NCBI GenBank assembly: GCA_016711405.1
Contig: JADJSZ010000013.1
Location: 21,751 to 85,750, forward strand
Source: Candidatus Hadersleviella danica
GTDB taxonomy: Bacteria > Chloroflexota > Anaerolineae > Promineifilales > Promineifilaceae
Length of the DNA stretch: 64,000 bases
Direction of reading: 5' to 3'
Shown: piece after piece, positions 26,424-35,010 of the stretch
Layout of the letters: each line of letters starts with the position of its first letter
How positions within the stretch are numbered: position 1 is the first letter of the stretch
Program-made: the position numbers and the translations under genes
Notes under the pieces: model-generated
The model's input: the letters and a program-made list of their open reading frames with translations, nothing else
What the model was told of the DNA's origin: nothing
Database searches by the model: none

Positions 26424-28292
26424 ATGGGCAAAATCATAGGCATTGACTTAGGCACGACCAACTCTGTCGTGTCAGTAATGGAAGGCAACACCCCCGTGGT
26501 TATCCCCACGGCCGAAGGGGCAAACACCATGCCTTCTATCGTCGCCTTCAACAAAAGCGGCGAACGGTTGGTTGGCCAAACCGCCAAGCGGCAAGCCGTC
26601 GTTAATCCAGAGAACACGATTTACTCGGTCAAGCGGCTTATCGGCCGTAGCATCAACGATGCGGAGACCCAAAAAACACAGGGCATGGTTCCCTACGAAA
26701 TCGTCGCTGGGCCACAAGGGGATGCGCGGGTGCGCGTGCCCATCAACAACAAAACATTTTCGCCCCAAGAAATTTCGGCCATGGTCTTGCAAAAACTCAA
26801 GCGGGATGCCGAGGCGTATTTGGGCGAACCCGTCACCCAAGCGGTCATTACCGTGCCAGCTTACTTCAATGACGGCCAACGGCAAGCGACCAAAGACGCG
26901 GGCAAAATCGCGGGGTTGGAGGTGCTACGCATCATCAACGAACCCACGGCCGCCGCGCTGGCCTATGGGCTAGACAAACAACACAGCTCCAACATCCTCG
27001 TTTTTGACCTTGGTGGCGGTACGTTTGACGTATCCGTACTCGAGGTAGGCGATGGGGTGATTGAAGTGCTGGCCACCAACGGCGACACCCACCTCGGTGG
27101 CGACGACTGGGACGAGCGCATCGTCAGTTGGCTGATTGCCGAGTTCAAGAAAGACCAAGGCATTGATTTGGGGCAAGACCGGCAAGCGATTCAACGGCTC
27201 CGTGAAGCGGCCGAGAAAGCGAAAATTGAGCTTTCCTCGCTGACCCAAACCGAAGTCAACCTGCCCTATGTCACGGCCGATGCCAACGGCCCCAAGCATT
27301 TGAACCTGACCCTGACCCGCGCCAAATTTGACCAACTCACCGAAGATTTGGTCGAGCGGCTCCGCATCCCCTTCCAAAAGGCGTTGCAAGATGCAGGGCT
27401 GGCCCAAGTCGGCGAAGTCGTCTTGGTCGGTGGCTCTACCCGTATGCCGATGGTGCAAGATTTGGTGCGCAAACTGACGGGCAAAGAACCCAACAAGAGC
27501 GTCAACCCCGACGAAGTCGTTTCGGTCGGTGCGGCCATTCAAGGTGGTGTGTTGGGCGGCGATGTGAAGGACATTCTCCTATTGGATGTGACCCCGTTGA
27601 GCCTTGGCCTCGAGACGTTGGGCGGCGTGATGACGGTGCTTATCCCGCGCAATACGACCATCCCCAGCAAGAAAACGGAGACGTTTAGCACGGCCGAAGA
27701 CAACCAAACGGCCGTGGACATCCACATCTTGCAAGGCGAACGGCCGATGGCCACTGGCAACAAAACCTTGGGCAAATTCCGCTTAGATGGCATTCCCGCC
27801 GCGCCGCGTGGCGTGCCTCAAGTCGAAGTCAGCTTTGATATTGACGCAAACGGCATTTTGCACGTCACCGCCAAGGACAAGGCTTCGGGCAAAGAGCAAA
27901 AGATCCAAATCACTGCCTCGACCAATTTGGACGAGAAAGAGGTCGATCGCATGGTGCGCGAGGCGCAACAAAACGAAGCGGCCGACCAACAGTTCAAGGA
28001 GTTGGTCAATGCTCGCAACTCGGCCGACCAACTCATCTACGCCGTGGAAAAAAGCCTCAACGAGCTGGGCGACAAAATCCCCGCCTCCGAAAGCGGCGCC
28101 ATCACCCAAACCTTGGTGGAGCTGAAAGCGGCCAAAGAGAGCAGTAACACGGCCGAAATCAAACGGCTGACCGAGCAACTGCAACAGATGAGCTATGCTC
28201 TTGGCCAACAGCAACAAGCGGGCGGCCAAGCTGGCCCCAACCCCAGCCAAAACGGCCAAGGGGAAGAGGTGATTGAAGGGGAATTCCAGTAA
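26424..28292 (+). CDS. dnaK: Chaperone protein DnaK (Hsp70)
   Basis: A full-length 622-residue Hsp70. The ATPase starts GKIIGIDLGTTNS and includes AYFNDGQRQATKDAG and the phosphate loops DLGGGTFDVS and LVGGSTRMP. The linker DVTPLSLG joins the substrate-binding domain, and the tail ends in EEVIEGEFQ. It folds and protects proteins with DnaJ and GrpE. AGGAGG precedes the ATG, and a CIRCE operator lies upstream. grpE is not adjacent, and dnaJ follows after its own terminator and repeat spacer. The intact frame contrasts with broken neighbours. Confidence 0.98.
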   Translation: MGKIIGIDLGTTNSVVSVMEGNTPVVIPTAEGANTMPSIVAFNKSGERLVGQTAKRQAVVNPENTIYSVKRLIGRSINDAETQKTQGMVPYEIVAGPQGDARVRVPINNKTFSPQEISAMVLQKLKRDAEAYLGEPVTQAVITVPAYFNDGQRQATKDAGKIAGLEVLRIINEPTAAALAYGLDKQHSSNILVFDLGGGTFDVSVLEVGDGVIEVLATNGDTHLGGDDWDERIVSWLIAEFKKDQGIDLGQDRQAIQRLREAAEKAKIELSSLTQTEVNLPYVTADANGPKHLNLTLTRAKFDQLTEDLVERLRIPFQKALQDAGLAQVGEVVLVGGSTRMPMVQDLVRKLTGKEPNKSVNPDEVVSVGAAIQGGVLGGDVKDILLLDVTPLSLGLETLGGVMTVLIPRNTTIPSKKTETFSTAEDNQTAVDIHILQGERPMATGNKTLGKFRLDGIPAAPRGVPQVEVSFDIDANGILHVTAKDKASGKEQKIQITASTNLDEKEVDRMVREAQQNEAADQQFKELVNARNSADQLIYAVEKSLNELGDKIPASESGAITQTLVELKAAKESSNTAEIKRLTEQLQQMSYALGQQQQAGGQAGPNPSQNGQGEEVIEGEFQ

Positions 28293-28296
28293 AGTA

Positions 28297-28380
28297 GCAC
28301 TGTGAAAAGTGAGAAGTAAAAAGTAAAAAGTGATGTGCCAAGCACCCACTTTTCACTTTTCACCTTTCACTTTTTACCTC
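28297..28380. repeat. GTAAAAA heptads in inverted arrangement
   Basis: AAAAGTGAGAAGTAAAAAG faces CTTTTCACCTTTCACTTTTT across about 20 bp. Confidence 0.75.
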
Positions 28381-28392
28381 CTCCCGTCTCCC

Positions 28393-28429
28393 AACGGCAG
28401 GCAGGTACACCACCTGTCTGCCGTTTTTT
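28393..28429 (+). terminator. Terminator of dnaK
   Basis: AACGGCAGGCAGGT pairs with ACCTGTCTGCCGTT around ACACC, then a T-run. Confidence 0.85.
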
Positions 28430-28439
28430 GGTATATTTA

Positions 28440-28513
28440 GGAGCTAGGAGCTTGTCAGCATTTCAGCTAGTCAGCCTGTCAGCAACACGAACCACTAGCC
28501 ACTAACCACACCC
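28440..28513. repeat. GTCAGCA and CCACTAA heptads abutting dnaJ
   Basis: Degenerate units run to within two bases of the dnaJ ATG, leaving no ribosome site. Confidence 0.65.
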
Positions 28514-28514
28514 T

Positions 28515-29459
28515 ATGGAATACAAAGATTATTACAGCATCCTCGGCGTGCCCAAAGGGGCGGATGAGGCCGAAGTGAAGAAGGCGTACCGCAAGTTAGC
28601 CAAGCAACATCATCCCGACCGTAACCCCGGCGACAAAGCGGCCGAGGCCAAGTTCAAGGAAATCAGCGAGGCGTATGAGGTGCTATCTGACCCCGAGAAG
28701 CGCAAATTGTACGAACAGTTTGGCTCGCAATGGCAGGGCTACCAGCGGGCAGGCGCAAGTGGGCATCCGGGCGCGGGCGGCTCCCCCTTTGGCCAAAATA
28801 TCAGCCCCGAAGATTTTGAGCGGATTTTTGGGCAAGGGTTTCGCGGGGGTGGCGGCCGTGCCACCAGTGGTGGCGCAGGGCAATTTTCAGACTTTTTCGA
28901 GACGCTGTTTGGCGGGGGGATGGGCGGCCGTGGCGGCCGAACAGGCTTTGGCGGCGGGATGCCTCAGCAACTCCCCAGCCAACAACTCGATGTCGAAATC
29001 ACCCTTGAAGAGGCGTTCCAAGGCACAACCCGCCAACTCAGCCGTGCCGATGGCCCCCCCCTGACAGCCAAAATCCCCAAGGGGGTTAAAACTGGCTCCA
29101 AAGTCAAGCTCAGTGGCGCGGTGAACGGGCAAGATGTCTATTTGGTGATGACCGTGTTGCCCCACGGCCGTTACGAGCGCGACGGCGACGATTTGCGCCT
29201 CAAAGTGCCCGTTGATTTGTACACCGCCATTTTGGGCGGCCCCGCCGAGGTTGCCGCTCTCGATAAAACCGTCACCCTAACCATTCCCGCAGGCACGCCC
29301 AACGGCCGTGCCATCCGCCTGCGCGGGCTGGGCATGCCCAAACTCGGCCAAAGCGAAGAACGGGGCGACCTCTACGCCACCATCGAAGTGCAACTCCCCA
29401 CCCAACTTTCGGCCGAGGAAAAAGCCCTTTTCGAGCAACTTCGAACCATACGCCAGTAA
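28515..29459 (+). CDS. dnaJ: DnaJ-class co-chaperone without zinc finger (CbpA-like)
   Basis: A 314-residue J-protein. Residues 4-70 are the J domain with the HPD motif (HHPDRNPGD). Residues about 85-160 are Gly/Phe-rich, and residues about 165-310 are the two C-terminal substrate-binding domains (DVEITLEEAFQGTTRQL through GLGMPK). The CxxCxGxG zinc repeats of classical DnaJ are absent, so it is a type II/CbpA-like protein. Placement after dnaK suggests it stimulates that ATPase. Confidence 0.93.
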   Translation: MEYKDYYSILGVPKGADEAEVKKAYRKLAKQHHPDRNPGDKAAEAKFKEISEAYEVLSDPEKRKLYEQFGSQWQGYQRAGASGHPGAGGSPFGQNISPEDFERIFGQGFRGGGGRATSGGAGQFSDFFETLFGGGMGGRGGRTGFGGGMPQQLPSQQLDVEITLEEAFQGTTRQLSRADGPPLTAKIPKGVKTGSKVKLSGAVNGQDVYLVMTVLPHGRYERDGDDLRLKVPVDLYTAILGGPAEVAALDKTVTLTIPAGTPNGRAIRLRGLGMPKLGQSEERGDLYATIEVQLPTQLSAEEKALFEQLRTIRQ

Positions 29460-29474
29460 AATATAATCTGGCAT

Positions 29475-29543
29475 TTTGTTGATTGGTCTATTGGTCTATT
29501 GGTTTATTGAATACACCAGTAGACCAATAGACCAATATACCTC
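29475..29543. repeat. ATTGGTCT octads, inverted arrangement
   Basis: Units of TATTGGTC face units of GACCAATA, so the spacer between dnaJ and the flavin oxidoreductase remnant can fold on itself. The same family occurs at 37205-37290. Confidence 0.7.
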
Positions 29544-30559
29544 CTACCCTCGCCAGTATTGGGGCGGCACGGCCGCTTGGGGATTCTCCACCCCCAACGT
29601 TTGGGCCGCATGATTCGCCCAATACGGGTCGCGCAACATCGCCCGCGCCAGAAGAGCCACATCTGCCTGCCCTTGTGCCACAATTTCATTCGCGTGTGCC
29701 GCCTCACTAATGCCGCCCACAGCGGCCGTGAGCAACCCTGTCTCGCGCCGAATCGCCTCGGCAAAGGGCACTTGCCAGCCGGGCGGCGTTTCATAGGCAT
29801 AGCCGGGGTTGGGGATGGGCATACTCGAACTGCAATCAATCAAATCCACCCCCGCCGCCTTGAGGTGGTGGGCAAGGGCGATGGAATCCTCAATCGTCCA
29901 GCCGTCGGGATGCCAATCGGAGCAGTTGAGGCGCACGGCCAAGGGCAACCGCTCGGGCCAAACGCGGCGCACGGCCGCTGTCACCTCGAGCAACGGGGGA
30001 GTAGAAGCTGTGCAACAAATAGCCATGCGCGGCGTGAATTTCCACCATTTGGAAGCCTGCCGCGAGGGCGCGTTCGGCGGCCGTGGCAAAATCAGCCACC
30101 AGTTGGGCGATATCAGCCGTGGTCATCGGCCGTGGGGCGCGGCTCAGCGAACGGCCCGAATGGCTCGGCCGTGGGGTAAGCGTCTCCCAACCCCCTTCAT
30201 CATCGGCCAACGAGCCACCTTTTTCCTACGGCCGTGCCGAACTCGCTTTGCCCCGCGAGGTAGTTGCACGGCGGGCACAGCCCCTGTTGCGCGATAAATT
30301 GGGTGATGGGTTGCCAGTCGGCCAGTTGTTGGTCGTTCCACAAGCCCGTGTCTTGGGGCGAGATACGGCCAGCGGGAGAGACGGCCGTCGCTTCGGCGAT
30401 AATCAGACCAGCCCCACCCACGGCGCGGGAGCCGAGGTGGACAAAATGCCATGAGTTGGGGCGGCCGTTTTCGGCACTATACTGGCACATCGGGGAAACC
30501 CCAACGCGGTTGCGAAGGGTGACATCTTTAATTTGGAGAGGGGTGAAGAGAGGAGGCAT
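29544..30559 (-). pseudogene. Old-yellow-enzyme family NADH:flavin oxidoreductase, decayed
   Basis: The pieces read as an OYE/YqjM-type FMN ene-reductase: LFTPLQIKDVTLRNR at the N-terminus, then MCQYSA and HLGSRAVGGAG, later FQMVEIHAAHGYLLHSFYSP, and the C-terminal VGGISEA and LLARAMLRDPYW. Three reading frames are needed. Besides single-base shifts, stretches the family always has are missing: the QLAHAGRK segment is damaged after VPAVQL, and about 20 residues with the RxDxYGG motif are absent between SFYSP and LLEVTAAV. That loss cannot come from one-base errors, so this is probably a true pseudogene. Confidence 0.75.
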
Positions 30560-30660
30560 GGGGAGTTATTGGTTATTGGTTACTGGTTATTCGGTATTGG
30601 TGGACATTGACCAACTACTTTTTGCTCATTATTCATTGCTCATTGTTCTTCGCTCATTGT
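30560..30660. repeat. TTATTGG/TTACTGG and CATTGTTC heptads
   Basis: Degenerate units fill the divergent region upstream of the oxidoreductase remnant. Confidence 0.6.
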
Positions 30661-30680
30661 AACTCACGTTCTTGCTAAAG

Positions 30681-30709
30681 TTGACAGAAAAGAACAAAAG
30701 TTTTATATT
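30681..30709 (+). promoter_or_regulatory. Sigma-70-type promoter of the integrase-like gene
   Basis: TTGACA (30681-30686), 17-bp A-rich spacer, TATATT (30704-30709); about 47 bp ahead of the ATG. Confidence 0.75.
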
Positions 30710-30756
30710 TGCTACACGAATACAAATTGGGCGCAATCAAGGAGAAGCGCAACAAA

Positions 30757-31758
30757 ATGAGCGACAACGACATCCAAGAACCATTATTACCACCTGACGA
30801 AATGCCCCAACCTGCCAAAGCCATGGGGCTGAATGGGCAAAGCACATTAACGGCCGCCAGCCACCCCTTCACCCAACACATGCGCGATGAGGGGTTCGCC
30901 ATCAACACCGTTAAATCTTTTGGAAGCGATTTACGCCTGCTGACCAGCTTTTTGGGAGCCAACCAAATTTTGGGCGAAATCGGCACGGACGAACTCAACA
31001 AATTCCTCAATCGGTTGGTATACGAGCGGGGTGTGCCTTGTAGCCCCAAGAGTTATGCTCGGCGCATCACGACCATGAAGGTCTTTTTTGCGTGGTTGCA
31101 CGAAGCGGGTGTGCTCCTCTATGACCCCGCCAAAGCGGTGGTGCAACACAGCGCCATCAGCCCCCTGCCCACCATCCCCACCGATGAGCAAATTGCCCAA
31201 GCGGTGGCGGCCAGCGAGGCGTGGCGGCGAGGGCAATCGCTTGGGCCAAACAAGCGCAAGGCAGATGCACGGCCGCACCTTCTCCTGACCCTGCTCCTGC
31301 AAACGGGCATCAAAAAGGGAGAGGCGATGGGGTTAGTCCTCAACCACATCGAGCGCGAAGAGCACAACCCCCAAATTTTCATCCGCTACAAGAACCCCCG
31401 CCTGCGCACCAAAGAGCGGCGGTTGGCCATTGAACCCAGTTGGCTAGATGTGCTGGATGAGTATGTGGGACAGTACAGCATCAAAGAGCCGTTGTTCACC
31501 TGCACCCCGCGCAACCTCGAGTATATTTTGCGCGATATTGGGGACGATGCGGGGTTGGAGCGCGGGCTTATCTCGTTTGAGAATTTGCGCTGGGTCTCCG
31601 CCCTGACCGATATGAAAAATGGGATGGATCACGACCTCATCCGCGAGAAGCAGGGGCTTTCTAAAATTACGTGGCGCGAAACGCGCAGTAAGTTGGAGCG
31701 GCTGTGGGAAAAGCAACGCATTGCGGCCGAGGTGGAAGAAGCAGTGGCGAGTGAGTAG
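30757..31758 (+). CDS. Tyrosine-recombinase-fold protein lacking catalytic residues
   Basis: A 333-residue protein with a SAM-like core-binding domain (residues about 40-130, FTQHMRDEGFAINTVKSF) and a lambda-integrase-type catalytic fold (about 150-320). The expected active site is not conserved: TGIKKGEAMGL stands where TGLR-SE-L normally is, ENLRWVSA replaces HxLRH, and no Tyr follows the QGLSKITWRE stretch. Such decayed integrases seem lineage-typical in this phylum and may bind DNA without cutting it. The ATG at 30757 follows AAGGAGA; an earlier TTG gives 16 more residues. It has its own promoter. Confidence 0.75.
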   Translation: MSDNDIQEPLLPPDEMPQPAKAMGLNGQSTLTAASHPFTQHMRDEGFAINTVKSFGSDLRLLTSFLGANQILGEIGTDELNKFLNRLVYERGVPCSPKSYARRITTMKVFFAWLHEAGVLLYDPAKAVVQHSAISPLPTIPTDEQIAQAVAASEAWRRGQSLGPNKRKADARPHLLLTLLLQTGIKKGEAMGLVLNHIEREEHNPQIFIRYKNPRLRTKERRLAIEPSWLDVLDEYVGQYSIKEPLFTCTPRNLEYILRDIGDDAGLERGLISFENLRWVSALTDMKNGMDHDLIREKQGLSKITWRETRSKLERLWEKQRIAAEVEEAVASE

Positions 31759-31812
31759 GGGTTAGTGGTTAGTGTTGCTGAAATGCTGACTAGCTGACTA
31801 GCTGAAAAGCTT
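31757..31812. repeat. GTTAGTG and GCTGACTA units
   Basis: Short repeat tract at the convergence of the integrase-like and GMC genes, overlapping the 3' end of the GMC gene. Confidence 0.55.
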
Positions 31813-33344
31813 TCTCGGCAATGACCATCACGGGGGCATTGGTGTTGCCGCTGACAATGCGCGGCATGATGGACGCATCTGCTACGCGCAAGTTGGCAAG
31901 GCCACGCACCCGCAAATCAGGTGTCACCACGGCCGCTTCATCCCCCGCCCCCCCCATCTGGCACGTCCCCACAGGGTGGTACATCGTCCCCACCCGTTGG
32001 CGAATAAATTCACGGATGGCCTCCTCATCATCCTGCGCGACGGCCGTGCCGGCCCAATTCGGTCGGCTGGTGTGGCGCAAAAGCGGTCGTGCCCGCCAAC
32101 CGCCGCGCCAGCCGCACCCCCGCCACCAACACCGCCATATCCACCTCTTCCGCCAAATAATTGGGCTGGATGAGCGGCGCGGCCAACGGGTCGGGGCTGG
32201 CCAAGGCCACAAAGCCTCGGCTCGCGGGCCGCAACAAGGTCGCCCCCAGTGAAAAGCCATGTGTCGCAGGCGTGTTCGTGACCACCATCGGGCAAAAGTG
32301 GTATTGCAAATCGGGGCGAGCAACGTGGGCGGCCGTCCGCACAAACGCCGTCGCCTCGCTGATGTTGGAGCTGGCCACCCCCGTGCCGTGCGCTTGCCAT
32401 GTGGCGAGGTTGGCGGCCGTTTCCCATTCGGCAATCGAACTGGGTGCGGGAATGGCAAACGGCACATAAACCACAGGATGATCTTGCAGATTTTGCCCCA
32501 CCCCCGCCAACTCCACCACCTGTGCAATGCCCCATTTGGCCAGCTCCGCCGCTGGCCACCCCCGACAGTAACAGCAATTGGGGGTGTTAATCGCCCCACC
32601 ACAGAGCCAAATCTCGCCACGGGCGCGGGTGGTGTGCAAACGGCCGTCTTGAGCAAATTCCACCCCCACGGCCGTGTGCCCTCAAACAAATGCGCGTGGC
32701 CTGTGCCCCTGTGGCAATGGTCAGGTTGGGGCGGTGGGCGATGGGATGCAGGAAGGCATCGGCCGCGCTGTGACGACGGCCCTCTTTTTGGGTTACTTGC
32801 AACAGGCCAAACCCCTCTTGGCTGGCTCCGTTAAAATCGGGATTGGCGGGATAGCCCAGTTCTTGCCCCGCCTGTACAAACGCCTTGGCCAAGGGGTTGG
32901 GGCTGGCCAAATCGGCCACATTGAGTTCGCCGCCCGTGCCGTGGAACGCATCTGCGCCCCGCTCTTGGTGCGCCATCTGCTTAAAGAGGGGCAACAGCGA
33001 TTCGTAATCCCAGCCTGCACAGCCCAATTTGCCCCCTTCGTCGTAATCTTCGCGCTGGCCGCGAATGTAAATCATGGCATTGGTGGCACTGCTTCCGCCC
33101 AATGTTTTGCCACGTGGCCAGTATTGCTGGCGGCCGTTGATACCCGGTTGGGCGGCCGTTTTGTAGGCCCAATCCACGGCCGTGCGAAACAGCCTCCGCC
33201 ATGCGCGGGGATGGGAATATAGGGTTCGTCGCGGCCGTCGCCGCCTGCTTCCAGCAACAAAACGGTGCGCTGGCCGTCGGCCGTGAGCCGATTGGCCAAC
33301 ACACACCCAGCCGAACCTGCGCCAATGATGATGTGGTCGTACAT
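31790..33344 (-). pseudogene. GMC-family (choline dehydrogenase-like) oxidoreductase, multiply frameshifted
   Basis: The reconstructed product is an FAD flavoprotein of about 515 residues. The N-terminal dinucleotide fold is IIIGAGSAGCVLANRL; the GMC signature 1 region is RGKTLGGSSATNAMIYIRG; LCGGAINTPN follows; the C-terminus has YHPVGTCQMG with the catalytic-type His and NTNAPVMVIAEKA. Members oxidise alcohols such as choline. At least four segments in different frames are needed, with breaks near 33165-33190, 32670-32690, 32550-32590 and 32030-32080. Most look like one-base homopolymer changes, so whether the gene is truly dead is uncertain. Confidence 0.8.
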
Positions 33345-33349
33345 GGGGG

Positions 33350-33488
33350 GGAGTGGTTAGTGAGTAGTAGTGGTTAGTGAGTAGTGGGGAGAGGTGCTTT
33401 GTCCAATGACAAATAATCTCCAAAAAGGGTAGAATAGCCACATTATAATTCAGTTTCCTTCCACGTCCCCAGTCCCTCGTCCCCAGTC
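33350..33488. repeat. AGTGGTT and AGTCCCT/CGTCCCC heptads
   Basis: Two tracts flank a unique stretch; the second runs to the ATG of the methyltransferase gene. Confidence 0.65.
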
Positions 33489-33490
33489 CT

Positions 33491-34288
33491 ATGAAAGAGC
33501 TTGTCCAACAACAATTTGGTGATAAAGCGGCCGCGTATGCCACCAGCACCGTCCATGCTAAGGGGGCTAGTTTGGCGCGGGTGGTGGAATTGCTCCAGCC
33601 CCAGCCTAGTTGGCGGGTGCTGGATGTGGCCACGGCCGCTGGCCACACCGCCCACGCCCTCGCCCCGCACGTCGCCTACGTCGTCGCCACCGATTTGACC
33701 TACAACATGCTCCCCAAGGCGCGGCAGTTGGCGGCCGAGCGCGGCCTGCTCAACGAAGAATTTGGCGCGGCCGATGCCGAACTGCTCCCCTTCGCCGATG
33801 GCTCGTTTGATGTGGTGGCTTGCCGCATTGCCCCGCACCACTTCCCCGATGTGCCCCAGTTTGTGCGCGAAAGTACGCGGGTGTTGCGGCCGAATGGCTG
33901 GTTGGTGGTGGTGGATAACATCGTGCCCGATGTGCGGAGCCGCAAGAAGAAGGAGCGGGAGGCGCAACAAGCGGCGGGCGATTATATTAACGGTTTCGAG
34001 AAGTTGCGCGACCCGAGCCACGGCCGTTGCCTCTCTGTGCTAGAATGGCGCAACTTGTTCACGGCCGTGGGCCTGCGCGTGGCGCACACGGAAACGGCCG
34101 CCAAAGCGATGGAATTTGCGGATTGGGCGGCGCGGATGCGGGTGAGCACGGCCGATACCACCCGCCTGCGGGTCATGCTGACCCAAGCCTCCACCCTTGT
34201 GGAACAGTTTTTGACCCCCACTTTTACGGGCGATAGAATAGATTTTCACCTCCACGAAGCCATTCTCATAGGGCAAAAACCCACCTAA
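33491..34288 (+). CDS. Class I SAM-dependent methyltransferase (UbiE-like)
   Basis: A 265-residue protein. The SAM-binding motif I is VLDVATAAGHTAHAL, motif II is ATDLTYNML, and the later ADAELLPFADGSFDVVACR and VRESTRVLRPNGWLVVVD match Methyltransf_11/UbiE-type enzymes acting on small lipophilic molecules. The substrate is not evident; the C-terminal helical part (residues 180-265) is specific. It starts right after a heptad tract. The vapBC-like module follows after about 60 bp. Confidence 0.88.
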   Translation: MKELVQQQFGDKAAAYATSTVHAKGASLARVVELLQPQPSWRVLDVATAAGHTAHALAPHVAYVVATDLTYNMLPKARQLAAERGLLNEEFGAADAELLPFADGSFDVVACRIAPHHFPDVPQFVRESTRVLRPNGWLVVVDNIVPDVRSRKKKEREAQQAAGDYINGFEKLRDPSHGRCLSVLEWRNLFTAVGLRVAHTETAAKAMEFADWAARMRVSTADTTRLRVMLTQASTLVEQFLTPTFTGDRIDFHLHEAILIGQKPT

Positions 34289-34346
34289 AACTCTAAAAGA
34301 CAAAGTGATTGACAAATAATAAAGCAAAGCAGGGTGAGAGGATATT

Positions 34347-34570
34347 ATGACCCAGATAGAACTTAAACAAGCCCAAGAACACCTATTAGAACTTATTGAG
34401 TTGGCAGTTCAAGGAGAAGAAATTATTATTTATAAAAACAAGAAACCTCTGGTGAAACTTATTCCTATTTCGCCAAAAAGACAATTGCGTCAATTTGGTA
34501 GTGCAAAGGTCTAATAGTCATCGAAGATGATTTCGATGAGCCACTCGAAGAATTCGAGGAGTATATGTAA
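34347..34570 (+). CDS. Antitoxin of a type II module (Phd/VapB-like; one frameshift)
   Basis: A small gene with GAGAGG before its ATG. It encodes TQIELKQAQEHLLELIE, then GEEIIIYKNKKPLVKLIPI, the usual Phd/YefM-like DNA-binding pattern. As written it stops early at 34513; one extra G after GCAAAGG restores a tail (LIVIEDDFDEPLEEFEEYM) that ends in a TAA overlapping the toxin ATG. The acidic tail is the likely toxin-binding segment. The corrected length is about 74 residues. Confidence 0.75.
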
Positions 34571-34956
34571 TGCGACTATTGCTTGATACTCACACGTTTA
34601 TTTGGTTTATTACAGGCAATCCACAATTACCTCCTAAAATCCGTCACCTGATTGCAGATATTGACCATGATGTTTTTATTAGCATGGCCAGCTTATGGGA
34701 AATGGCAATCAAAAATAGCAGAGGTAAACTCACATTCAATCAACCCTTTGAAAAACTTATTCCCGAGCAACTCGACCTCAACGAAATTCAAATTTTGCCA
34801 ATTACGCTGAGTGATTTAACAAATCTCATTTATTTGCCATTTAATCATCGAGACCCATTTGACCGATTAATTGTGGCCCAAGCAATAAGCAGTGAATTGC
34901 CTATTGTTACCAGAGATAGCGAGTTTGTAAATTATCCCGTTGAACTGATTTGGTGA
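34570..34956 (+). CDS. vapC: PIN-domain toxin (VapC family)
   Basis: A 128-residue PIN-domain ribonuclease toxin. Acidic active-site residues are in LLLDTHTFIW, SLWEMAIK and DPFDRLIVAQA, with TRDSEF near the end. It is expected to cleave RNA unless bound by the antitoxin encoded immediately upstream (overlapping stop/start). The region is visibly A+T-rich and has no CGGCCG sites, unlike flanking genes, which suggests recent transfer. Confidence 0.9.
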   Translation: MRLLLDTHTFIWFITGNPQLPPKIRHLIADIDHDVFISMASLWEMAIKNSRGKLTFNQPFEKLIPEQLDLNEIQILPITLSDLTNLIYLPFNHRDPFDRLIVAQAISSELPIVTRDSEFVNYPVELIW

Positions 34957-35010
34957 AATAAGTTAATTTGTACCACAGACTCCTCTACCTCTATCTTCCC
35001 TCTCTACCTC

